From NCBI GenBank assembly GCA_020725105.1, contig DYFQ01000025.1, forward strand, positions 1 through 42,829: a DNA stretch of 42,829 bases, read 5' to 3'. A program made the translations under genes and the position numbers. The stretch is from Symbiobacterium thermophilum (GTDB lineage: Bacteria > Bacillota > Sulfobacillia > DYFQ01). Positions 31,956 to 39,539 of the stretch are shown in pieces. The notes under the pieces are model-generated. The model saw nothing but the letters and a program-made list of their open reading frames with translations. It searched no databases and was not told the origin of the DNA. The first letter of the stretch is position 1; the number at the start of each line of letters is the position of its first letter.

Positions 31956-32384
31956 GGGGCTCCCTTCTCGACGACGAGCGCCCTGATATCGCGGCAACCG
32001 CCCGGCGTGCCTTGTGCCTGACTCTGGTCCACACAGAAAACCAAGACCCACCCGTCCGGACACTCGCGTGCCAGATGAGCAGGTCCTGCTGGAGGTGCTG
32101 AAGGCCTCTTGGTGCCCGTTTAGGTGAGGTTTGTGGCCCCACCACGGGACGCCGTCTCCCTTGCTGTTTCCTTCCAGCGCCCGTTTATACAGGAGTACGG
32201 TATACAGAGGGCTGTTTCCTGCCGGCTCAAAGCTCTTTGCATCATAGCGGCGGAGCGGGGGCGACTTCTCCCCCCGCTCGATCACGCATGGGCCGACCCG
32301 TACGTTACGCGTCTCCGACCCGTGCCGGCGTTGAGCATGCCGCCCCAGCCTGGCTGGGGCGGCCGTGGCCCCAGGCCAGGGTAG
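31956..32384. promoter_or_regulatory. 429-bp non-coding region upstream of the dpp-like operon
   Basis: No gene is supported here. Two exact copies of GCTGTTTCCT lie at 32163-32172 and 32211-32220. Between them TATACAG occurs twice (32186-32192 and 32201-32207), the second inside GTATAC. On the minus strand this gives a TATAAA -10-like box upstream of dppB without a good -35. The cluster is the best candidate for the operon's promoter and operator. A GC hairpin near the ROK gene is listed separately. Confidence 0.4.
32339..32363 (-). terminator. GC hairpin after the ROK kinase gene, weak terminator candidate
   Basis: GCCGCCCCAG (32339-32348) pairs perfectly with CTGGGGCGGC (32354-32363) around a 5-nt loop, 21 bp after the ROK stop in the minus direction. 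No T run follows, so termination would be inefficient or factor-assisted. It also marks about where base composition changes. Confidence 0.4.
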
Positions 32385-33302
32385 CTAAGGGTGGCCTCGA
32401 CCGGCCGCCAGGGCCATGGCGCCCAGCAGGGCCGACTCGGCGCCCAGCGCGGCCGGCACCACCTCGGCCGTGTCACGGAAGGTAGCCATGGTGTAGCGGG
32501 ACACCAGGGATGCCAGGCGGTCGAACATGAGCGGCCCGGCGGCGGCCACGCCCCCGCCCACGACGACCAGCTGGGGGTCGAGGCAGTGGATCAGGCTGGC
32601 GATGCCCCGGGCCAGGGCGTCCATGGCCTCGCCCCAGACCGCCAGGGCGTCAGGGTCGCCTCCGGCGGCCCGGCGGGCAACCCACGCGGCGGTGACCCCT
32701 CGTGCCCGCCGTCCCAGCCGTTCCCGCGCCAGACGGGCAATTGCCGGGCCCGAGGCGTAGGCTTCGAGACACCCGGCGCGGCCGCAGGCGCAGGGACGGC
32801 CATCGGGCACCAGGGTCAGGTGGCCGAACTCGCCGGCGTTGCCCCGCCCACCGGACACCAGCCTGCCTCCGGCGACGATCCCGCCGCCGATGCCCGTGCC
32901 CACCGCCAGGTAGATGAGGTCGGTGCAGCCCCTCCCCGCCCCGAACCGGTACTCACCCAGGGCGCCGGCGGTGGCGTCGTTGGCCAGGACCACCGGGACG
33001 CCCAGGGCTTCGGTGAGCCGGTCCCGCAGGGGGAACCCCTCCCACCCGGGGAGGTTGGGGAGGGCCAGGACCCGTCCCGCCTCCAGGTCCAGGGGTCCCG
33101 GACACCCGACGCCCGCCGCCAGCAGCCGCCCCCTGGCCAGGGAACGGGCGAGCCTGACGACGTCGGCCACGATGGCCTCGGGGCCCCGTTCCGGCCGCGT
33201 CGGAAGGGTTCGCCTGGCCCGCAGGCCGCCGGCCCCGTCACCCACCCCCACGGCCAGCTTCGTGCCGCCCAGGTCCACACCGAGTACCAGGCCGTCGCCC
33301 AC
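32385..33302 (-). CDS. ROK family sugar kinase (glucokinase-like)
   Basis: The 305-residue protein has the phosphate-binding start LVLGVDLGGTKLAVGV, catalytic Asp in LANDATAGALGEY, GTGIGGGIVAGGRLVSGGRGNAGEFGH, and the ROK zinc motif CACGRAGCLEAYAS. It is expected to phosphorylate glucose, N-acetylmannosamine or a similar hexose with ATP. There is no DNA-binding domain, so it is a kinase, not a ROK repressor. I chose GTG 33302, which starts just before the domain; an ATG at 33350 adds 16 basic residues and lacks a ribosome binding site. Confidence 0.9.
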   Translation of the reverse strand: MGDGLVLGVDLGGTKLAVGVGDGAGGLRARRTLPTRPERGPEAIVADVVRLARSLARGRLLAAGVGCPGPLDLEAGRVLALPNLPGWEGFPLRDRLTEALGVPVVLANDATAGALGEYRFGAGRGCTDLIYLAVGTGIGGGIVAGGRLVSGGRGNAGEFGHLTLVPDGRPCACGRAGCLEAYASGPAIARLARERLGRRARGVTAAWVARRAAGGDPDALAVWGEAMDALARGIASLIHCLDPQLVVVGGGVAAAGPLMFDRLASLVSRYTMATFRDTAEVVPAALGAESALLGAMALAAGRGHP

Positions 33303-33384
33303 GGTGGCACCCCCCGCCCACCCGCTTCGACGCGCCGTTCCTCTCTTCATTGCGTTTTATCGCTCTGAGTTTCCTGCTTCACAG

Positions 33385-33640
33385 CGGTCAGCCCGCCGGA
33401 CCCCGCTCCGCCGGGTGCCCCGGGTCTTGCGCACCAGCCCGCAAGCCTCGCATCCAGAGACTCGCTCCCTCCGACCACCCGGCGTCCGCGATCGACCGCG
33501 CCAGACGCCGGTTCCGGACCGGCCCCCGCACCGGCTCGGGGTCGGGCCGCTGGCGTTCCACCGTCAGCGACACGTGCCACCTGTCCGCCTCCCGGCTCAC
33601 GGTGGCCGGGTACCGGCCGCCGGACCGGGTGGACTGGCTG
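33385..33640 (-). pseudogene. decayed TnpB (IS200/IS605-family OrfB) remnant
   Basis: Translated pieces match separated parts of TnpB. The segment YPATVSREADRWHVSLTVE is the strand typical of the mid N-terminal half. NRRLARSIADAGW follows after a deletion and is the helix near the RuvC core. In the +1 frame at 33421-33452, CEACGLVRKTR matches the zinc finger. The pieces are joined by deletions and a frameshift, so no function is possible. No terminal hairpins or TnpA were seen. It fills the gap between the ROK and aldolase genes. Confidence 0.6.
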
Positions 33641-33713
33641 GCGCGCGGCCCACGGCCGCGGTAAGCTGGGTGGTGGAAGTGGCCAGGCGAGACATGCCGG
33701 GGGGCGACCGGGA

Positions 33714-34343
33714 ATGCTTGAAAGTTTACGCCGGCGGGTCTGTGACGTGGCCGTGGAGATGGAGCGGCTCGGGCTGGTGCGCGGGACCGCGGGCAACGTG
33801 AGCGCCAGGGACCCGGACGGCTCGGGCCTCGTGGCCGTGACTCCCACGAGCCTGCCCTACCGCCGGATGACGGCTGACGACGTGGTGATCCTGGACCCGG
33901 ACGGCAGCGTCAGGTGGGGGCGGCGCCGGCCCACCAGCGAGACCCCCATGCACACCGTCGTCCTCCGGGAGCGGCCGGACGTGGGCGGGCTGGTGCACAC
34001 CCACTCCATCCACGCTCTCAGCTTCGCCGTGGTGAACCGCGAGATCCCCGTGGTGCACCTGGAGGCCGTCTACCGGCTGGGCGAGGTCGTCCCGGTAGCC
34101 CGTCACGCCCCGCCGGGCACCGAGGAACTGGGCCGCCGGGCCCTGGAGGCCCTGGGCGGGCCCGATGGCCCCCGGGCCTGCCTGCTACAGAACCACGGCG
34201 TCCTGGCCGTCGGCGCCGGCGTCGAGGAGGCGCTGGCCAACGCGCTGGCGGTGGAGGAAGCGGCCCACTGCTATCACCTGGCCCTGCGGCTGGGCGAGCC
34301 CATCAGGGTCACCAGGGACCACTTGCGGCGGAGCATGGATTGA
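33714..34343 (+). CDS. class II aldolase/adducin family (L-fuculose-phosphate aldolase-like)
   Basis: The 209-residue zinc aldolase has Zn ligands His95 and His97 (GLVHTHSIHAL) and the third His in LLQNHGVLAVG. The catalytic acid is Glu76 (TSETPMHTVVL). The phosphate loop residues are GTAGNVSAR (24-32) and TPTSLPYRRM. It should cleave a sugar phosphate to DHAP plus an aldehyde, or epimerise a pentulose phosphate. ATG 33714 has only a weak GGGGGG-type site. Next to the ROK kinase it may form a small sugar-processing set, although the two are transcribed divergently. Confidence 0.9.
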   Translation: MLESLRRRVCDVAVEMERLGLVRGTAGNVSARDPDGSGLVAVTPTSLPYRRMTADDVVILDPDGSVRWGRRRPTSETPMHTVVLRERPDVGGLVHTHSIHALSFAVVNREIPVVHLEAVYRLGEVVPVARHAPPGTEELGRRALEALGGPDGPRACLLQNHGVLAVGAGVEEALANALAVEEAAHCYHLALRLGEPIRVTRDHLRRSMD

Positions 34344-34384
34344 TACTACGTCGGCCGCGGCCGGCGGAGGGGGGGCCATGGCCG

Positions 34385-35263
34385 TCACGCCTGGTCGGCC
34401 CCGAGCCCGGCGACGAAGCCGGGGCTGAGGACGCCGCGGCAGACCTCCTCGACGGGACCGGTCTGGCGGAGCGACCAGTCCGGGCCGACTTCCACCTCCA
34501 GTTCACCGCCCTCCATCACCACCCGCACGCCGGGGCCCACCAATCCCAGCCGGCGGCAGGCGGCCGCCGCAGCGCAGGCGCTGGACCCCGACGCCAGGGT
34601 GTGGCCGGCGCCCCGCTCCCAGACGAGCATCCGCACCCGGTCCCGCCCCTCGACCGTCGCCAGTTGAACGTTGGTGCGCCGCGGGAAGGCGGGGTGGGTC
34701 TCGATCGCCGGTCCCAGGCTGAAAAGGTCGTCCCGGGTCCAGGCCTCGCCCACTATCACGCAGTGGGGATTGCCGATGGAGAGCGCCGTCACGGACAGGC
34801 GCCGGCCGGCCGCCTCCAGGGTCTCGCCGACGACCTCGCGGGCCGGCCCGGTCATGGGGATCTGGTCGCTCCGGAAGCTGGCCCGGCCCATGCCGACGGT
34901 GACCGCCCGCACCCGGCCACCTTCGACCCGGAGGCGGCACTCGACCATCCCGCCGGGAGTGTCGACGGTAAAGGTCTCGCGCGGGGTGTAGCCGTGGCTG
35001 AACAGGAAATGGGCAAAGATCCGGAGCCCGTTGCCGCTCTTTTCTGCCTCGCTGCCGTCGGGGTTGAGGATCCGGAGGCCGAAGTCGGCTCGGTCCGGGG
35101 GGACCAGCAGGAGGATGCCGTCGGACCCGACCCCGTAGTGGCGGTGGCAGATGCGGCGAACTGCCTCCGCCTTGAGGCCAAAGCCCAGCCGCGCCCCGTC
35201 GAACACCAGGTAGTCATTGCCCAGCCCGTGGGCCCGGACGAACTCGTTCTCCGCCAGCCCCAT
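34385..35263 (-). CDS. DapF-family epimerase homologue with both catalytic cysteines replaced by serine
   Basis: The 292-residue protein has the full two-lobed DapF fold. Residues equivalent to those binding the distal end of diaminopimelate in Haemophilus DapF are kept: Asn16 (GLGNDY), Asn67 (LNPDGSEAE), Asn165 (GNPHCV), Asn198 (RRTNVQL), Glu216-Arg217 (WERG). The base cysteines are not: Cys73 is Ser76 (EKSGNGLR), and Cys217 is Ser225 (HTLASGSSACA), where GETxACGTGACA is normal. Normal two-cysteine epimerisation is unlikely. The start is ATG 35263 with AAGGTGGG upstream. It follows the aldo/keto reductase gene by 49 bp. It may act on another substrate by a different base pair, or be inactive. 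Confidence 0.88.
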   Translation of the reverse strand: MGLAENEFVRAHGLGNDYLVFDGARLGFGLKAEAVRRICHRHYGVGSDGILLLVPPDRADFGLRILNPDGSEAEKSGNGLRIFAHFLFSHGYTPRETFTVDTPGGMVECRLRVEGGRVRAVTVGMGRASFRSDQIPMTGPAREVVGETLEAAGRRLSVTALSIGNPHCVIVGEAWTRDDLFSLGPAIETHPAFPRRTNVQLATVEGRDRVRMLVWERGAGHTLASGSSACAAAAACRRLGLVGPGVRVVMEGGELEVEVGPDWSLRQTGPVEEVCRGVLSPGFVAGLGADQA

Positions 35264-35312
35264 GCCTTCACCCACCTTGCACGACTCTGACGCCGCGCAG
35301 GCGGCACGGCGC

Positions 35313-36290
35313 TCAGTTTTGGCCCGGCCCCACCAGGACCGCCCCCTCCAGGCGGCGGTCCACTTCCGCCCAGACCTGGTCGCCCAGGCGGACCCCGGCG
35401 GCCTTCGCATTCTCCTCCACCTGCTCCGGCCGCGTGGCGCCGGTGAGGGCGCTGGATACCTCCGGCCGGCGGAGCACCCAGGCCAGGGCCAGCTGGCTCG
35501 GGCTGAGGCCGTGCTCCCGGGCCAGGGGCACCAGCCGCTGCACGGCTTCCAGGACCGGATCGGACATGAGCCGTTGCATCCAGCGGCCCTGGTCCGGGTC
35601 GGCGGCCCGGGTTCCCGGCGGTGGCGCTTGCCCCGGCCGGTACTTGCCGGTCAGCACGCCCTGGGCCAGGGGAGAAAAGGGCACGAGGCCGATGCCCTCC
35701 CGGGCGCAGAGGGGCATGATCTCGGCCTCGATCAGCCGGTGCAGCAGGTTGTAGACGGGCTGGTCGGCGGCGATGGGGTCCAGTCCCAGCCGGCGTGCCA
35801 GGTAGACGGCGTCGGCGATCTGGGCCGCCGTCCATTCGCTTATGCCCACGTAGAGCACCTTGCCCTGGGTCACCAGGTCGTCCAGGGCCCGCAGCGTCTC
35901 CTCCGGGTCGGTTTCGGGGTCGTACCGGTGGCAGTAGTAGAGGTCGATGTAGTCCAGGCCCAACCGCCTCAGGCTGGCGTGGCACTGCTCCATGATGTGC
36001 TTTCTTGACAGGCCCCGGTCGTTGGGCCCGTCGCCCATGGCGCCGAAGACCTTGGTGGCCACGACGTAGCTGGATCGGGGCAGCCCCCGAAGGGCTTCGC
36101 CCACCACCTCCTCGGCGGCCCCCCGGGCGTAGACGTTGGCGGTGTCGAAGAAGTTGATCCCCAGGTCGTAGGCCCGGTGAATGGTGGCGACGGCGGCCTC
36201 CCGCTCCACGGCGGCGCCGAAGGTGAGCCAGCTTCCCAGGGAGATGGCGCTCACCTTGAGGCCGGTCTTGCCCAGCCGGCGGTATTCCAC
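35313..36290 (-). CDS. aldo/keto reductase
   Basis: The 325-residue NADPH-dependent TIM-barrel reductase has a complete catalytic tetrad: Asp49 and Tyr54 (FFDTANVYARG), Lys80 (VATKVFG), His121 (LYYCHRYD). The cofactor site near the C-terminus reads SSALTGATRPEQVEENAKA. Sequence style (YRRLGKTGLKVSAISLGSW) places it with the YajO/potassium-channel-beta-like branch. Those enzymes reduce aldehydes and ketones broadly. GTG 36290 has GAGGAAGG upstream. It lies 41 bp after the Lon-like gene. Confidence 0.93.
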   Translation of the reverse strand: MEYRRLGKTGLKVSAISLGSWLTFGAAVEREAAVATIHRAYDLGINFFDTANVYARGAAEEVVGEALRGLPRSSYVVATKVFGAMGDGPNDRGLSRKHIMEQCHASLRRLGLDYIDLYYCHRYDPETDPEETLRALDDLVTQGKVLYVGISEWTAAQIADAVYLARRLGLDPIAADQPVYNLLHRLIEAEIMPLCAREGIGLVPFSPLAQGVLTGKYRPGQAPPPGTRAADPDQGRWMQRLMSDPVLEAVQRLVPLAREHGLSPSQLALAWVLRRPEVSSALTGATRPEQVEENAKAAGVRLGDQVWAEVDRRLEGAVLVGPGQN

Positions 36291-36331
36291 GGCGATCCCT
36301 TCCTCGTGGCAGCCCCTGGCCGCGGGGTTTG

Positions 36332-38989
36332 TTAGGCGGTCCCGCCGCTCGGCCGGCCGGTCCGGTCCCGGTCGTCCTCCGGCGGCGGGGCCGGGCGGTC
36401 CCGGTCGTCCTCGGGCGGCGGGCTCGGGGGTTCCTCGGGCGGCTCGGGCGGCTCCGGCGGCCCGGGGGGTTCGCCCGGCCCCTCCTTCCGGCGCCGCGCC
36501 CCGCGATCCTCGTCGTCCTCGGCCCGAGCGCGGGGCGGTCTCGCGTACTGGCGCATCCGCTGGGCCAGCTCCCGCAGGCGCCGGTCCACCAGCTCGTTCA
36601 CGGTTCCCCGGGGGTAGCGGCCCCGGGCGTCCGGCTCGCCGGCGGGGACTCCGGTGAGCAAGGCGATCCCCTCGTCGATGGTCCGGATGGCCCACACGTG
36701 GAACCGGCCCTCGGTGATGGCCCGGCACACCTCGTCCCGCAGCATCAGGTTGGGCACGTTCTGGTGGGGGACGATGACCCCCTGACGCCCGGTGAGGCCC
36801 TTGACCTTGCAGACGTAGTAGAAGCCCTCGACCTTCTGGTTGATGCCCCCCACTGGCTGGATCTCGCCCTTCTGGTTCACCGAGCCGGTGACGGCGATGC
36901 CCTGGTCAATGGGCAGCCCCGACAGCTCCGAGAGGAGAGCGAAGAACTCGGCGACCGAGGCGCTGTCGCCGTCAACCTCGTCGTATAGCTGTTCGAAGGT
37001 GAGGGTGGCCGAAAGGGAGAGCGGCTTGTCCTGGGCGTACCTGCCCCCCAGGAGCGCGCCCAGGATCATCACGCCCTTGGAGTGGATGCGTCCCGAGAGG
37101 TCGGTCTCCCGCTCGATGTTGACCACGCCCCGCGCGCCCACGAAGGAACGGGCGGTGATCCGGTTGGGCTTGCCGAAGGCGTAGTCGCCCAGGTTGAGCA
37201 CGGCCAGGCCGTTGACCTGGCCCAGCGTTGCGCCTTCCACGTCGACGAGCAGGCTCCCCCGGGCGATGAGTTCCCGGATCTTCTCCTCGATCCGGTTGGA
37301 GCGGTAGATCTTCTCCTCCAGCGCCCGGGAGACGTGCTGGGCCGTGACCAGCGACCTGCCGTCGTGCCGGGCCCACTCGGCCGCCTCGTAGATGATCTCG
37401 GTGACCTCGTTGAACCTGGCCGAGAGCTTGGTCTGGTCCTCGGCCAGCCTGGAACTGTAGTCGACCACCCTGGCGACTGCCGACCGGTCGAAGTGGGGCA
37501 GGTTCCGCTGGTGGCAGATGGAGGCCACCACCGAGGCGTACTGGTTCAGCGTATCGGGGGTGCGGTCCATCTCGGTGTAGAAGTCGGCCCGGACCTTGAA
37601 CAGCTTACGGAAGTCCTCGTCAAACGTATAGAGCACGTAGTAGATCAGGGGATTGCCGACGAGCACCACCTTCACCCGGGAGGGAATGGGCTCCGGCCGG
37701 AAGCTGGCGGTGGGGATCAGCCCGTACTGCTCGTGGATGTTCTCGGTCCGGATCTGGCCGCTCTTCAAGGTCCGTTTCAGGGCGTCCCAGGCGAACGGGC
37801 TGGTCAGGACGTCCCTGGCCTGGAGCACGAGGTACCCGCCGTTGGCCCGGTGGAGCGCCCCCGGCTTCACCATGGTGAAGTCGGTGTGCAGCGTGCCGAG
37901 CTCGCCCCGGTACTCGACCTTGCCCACCAGGTTGTAGTAGGTGGGGTTGGGCTCTACGACCACCGGCGCCCCCCGGGTGTCGGAGTGGTCCACCAGCAGG
38001 TTCACCCGGTAGCGGACGAAGGCGTCACGGCGGCCCCGCATCTGGCGGAGGAGCACCGCCGGAAGCTGGGCCTCGGGCTCGCCGTCGTCCCGGAAGTCGT
38101 CCAGGTGCTCCACCACGTCCTGCTGCACCTGGTCCAGGTACTGGCGGACCCCTTCCTGGTCCCGGTACTTGTCCTTCAGCCGGCTCACCAGGTAGCCGGC
38201 GCAGTAGATGCCGACCTCTCCCTCGAGCGTCTTGAGCCGGTCCCGGGCCTCTTTTTCAAGCTGGCGCACCCGCCGCATGCCCTCCTGGACCTGGGCCTGG
38301 AGGTCCCGGCCCCGCTGGGCGATGGCTTCCCGCGTCTCTTCGGGGAGCTGGGTGAACTCCTCCTGGCTCAGGGGCTCGCCCTGGGCGTTCAGGGGGACGG
38401 TCATGATCCCGGTTGGCGTTCGCGACACGGCGAACTGCCGCTGGCGGGCGTCGGCCTCCAGTTGCTCCCAGACCGCGGTCACCGACTGCTCGACGCCCTG
38501 CACCAGCTCGCGCTTGCGCTTCTCGTATTCCTCGCTGGCAAAGGCCTTGCGGATCTCCTCTTTCAGGTCCTCTATCAGTTCGTCCATGTCCCGCCGGAAC
38601 TCGGCCCCCCGCCCCGAGGGCAGGCGCAGGGCCGTGGGCTGGTCCGGCTGGTTGAAGTTGTACACGTAGCACCAGTCGTCGGGGGGGATGCCCCGGGCTG
38701 CCACCTCCCGGACCTTGGCCTGGGTATAGGTGGTCTTGCCCGTGCCCACCGGCCCGGAGATGTAGATGTTGTAGCCCGGCTGCTGCATGGTGAGGCCGAA
38801 GTCGAGGGCCCGCACCGCCCGCTCCTGGCCGATGATGGCGTCCAGGGGCGAAAGCTCCGCCGTGGTCTCGAAGGGAAAGACGGCGGGGTTGCAGATGGCG
38901 CATAGCTGCTGGGCACCGATCCGGAGGCTCTCCCGGAGCTTTTGCACCTGGTCTCCCGGCTGGGATCGCTTGTTTTTCAAGGCACTCAT
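36332..38989 (-). CDS. Lon-like ATP-dependent protease (COG1067, AAA_32 plus S16 domain)
   Basis: The 885-residue protein starts with a CxxC-bearing segment (Cys30, Cys33). It then has the AAA domain with Walker A GPVGTGKTT (Lys85), a coiled-coil-rich insert (about 190-330, Glu/Arg/Gln-rich) and the C-terminal Lon protease domain. The Ser-Lys dyad is intact: Ser676 (DGDSASVAEF) and Lys719 (GGINQKVEGF), the 43-residue spacing seen in E. coli Lon. The last 50 residues are a Pro/Glu/Asp tail with PPPEDDRDR twice, encoded by a 17-bp repeat. ATG 38989 lies immediately after AGAGGG. A cytoplasmic quality-control protease, without the usual Lon N domain. Confidence 0.93.
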   Translation of the reverse strand: MSALKNKRSQPGDQVQKLRESLRIGAQQLCAICNPAVFPFETTAELSPLDAIIGQERAVRALDFGLTMQQPGYNIYISGPVGTGKTTYTQAKVREVAARGIPPDDWCYVYNFNQPDQPTALRLPSGRGAEFRRDMDELIEDLKEEIRKAFASEEYEKRKRELVQGVEQSVTAVWEQLEADARQRQFAVSRTPTGIMTVPLNAQGEPLSQEEFTQLPEETREAIAQRGRDLQAQVQEGMRRVRQLEKEARDRLKTLEGEVGIYCAGYLVSRLKDKYRDQEGVRQYLDQVQQDVVEHLDDFRDDGEPEAQLPAVLLRQMRGRRDAFVRYRVNLLVDHSDTRGAPVVVEPNPTYYNLVGKVEYRGELGTLHTDFTMVKPGALHRANGGYLVLQARDVLTSPFAWDALKRTLKSGQIRTENIHEQYGLIPTASFRPEPIPSRVKVVLVGNPLIYYVLYTFDEDFRKLFKVRADFYTEMDRTPDTLNQYASVVASICHQRNLPHFDRSAVARVVDYSSRLAEDQTKLSARFNEVTEIIYEAAEWARHDGRSLVTAQHVSRALEEKIYRSNRIEEKIRELIARGSLLVDVEGATLGQVNGLAVLNLGDYAFGKPNRITARSFVGARGVVNIERETDLSGRIHSKGVMILGALLGGRYAQDKPLSLSATLTFEQLYDEVDGDSASVAEFFALLSELSGLPIDQGIAVTGSVNQKGEIQPVGGINQKVEGFYYVCKVKGLTGRQGVIVPHQNVPNLMLRDEVCRAITEGRFHVWAIRTIDEGIALLTGVPAGEPDARGRYPRGTVNELVDRRLRELAQRMRQYARPPRARAEDDEDRGARRRKEGPGEPPGPPEPPEPPEEPPSPPPEDDRDRPAPPPEDDRDRTGRPSGGTA
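36363..36412 (-). repeat. 17-bp direct repeat encoding the Pro/Asp tail of the Lon-like protein
   Basis: CGGTCCCGGTCGTCCTC occurs at 36363-36379 and 36396-36412, a 33-bp (11-codon) offset, so slippage would keep the frame. It encodes the repeated EDDRDR element of the tail. Confidence 0.7.
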
Positions 38990-39209
38990 CCCTCTACCCT
39001 GAATCAGGAGGCGATCGTTGCCTTCGCGGACGCGCGATGGGGTTCCTGTCTGAGTTTGGCCGGGCAGGCGGGGGGCCACTCGCCTGGCCGTCCTCCAACC
39101 GGAGGTGGCTGGGTGCCCCACCGGTCCCAGGAGCCAGCGGGGCCGGCAGCGAAGATAGCCGGCGAGAGCAGCCACGAAAGTCGCCGCGCGGGCGGGGGAG
39201 GGGTGGATC

Positions 39210-39539
39210 ATGGAGGCCTTCTACGCGTATCACTGGGAGACGGTGCCCCCGGAGAAGGTGCACCCGGGAATCACCCGACAGCAGATCGACGGTGAGCACG
39301 TGACCGTTGTCCGGTACCAGTACGCCCCCGGGTCCGTCTATCCCGAGCACTCCCACCCGGAGGAGCAGGTCAGCATCGTCATCCGCGGGCCCGTCCGGGT
39401 GACCGTCGCCGACGTGACCAAGTCCTTCTGGCCGGGAGACGTGGTGGTGATACCGGGCGCGGCGCCCCACGCCATCCACGCGCCGGAGAACACCCCGGCG
39501 GAAACCATCACCGTGATCGCCCCGGCGCGGGGCCGGTGA
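39210..39539 (+). CDS. cupin domain protein
   Basis: This 109-residue single-domain cupin has motif 1 at about 38-60 (YAPGSVYPEHSHPEEQVSIV, metal ligands His47, His49 and Glu/Gln after) and motif 2 at about 75-92 (PGDVVVIPGAAPHAIHAPE). ATG 39210 has GGGGAGGGG upstream. Its TGA overlaps the GTG of the BtrH-like gene, so the two are translated together. Small cupins may be isomerases, dioxygenases or ligand sensors; nothing here decides which. The Lon-like gene is divergent; the 220-bp gap shows no clear promoter. Confidence 0.88.
   Translation: MEAFYAYHWETVPPEKVHPGITRQQIDGEHVTVVRYQYAPGSVYPEHSHPEEQVSIVIRGPVRVTVADVTKSFWPGDVVVIPGAAPHAIHAPENTPAETITVIAPARGR

Noticed and set aside
33347-33847. 166-codon minus-strand frame across the ROK-aldolase gap
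   Set aside because: It overlaps the start of the aldolase gene and has Pro/Arg-rich noise; the real content of the gap is the TnpB relic.
37082-38905. 607-codon open frame on the plus strand
   Set aside because: Antisense to the Lon-like gene; Val/Leu/His-rich shadow with no ribosome binding site.
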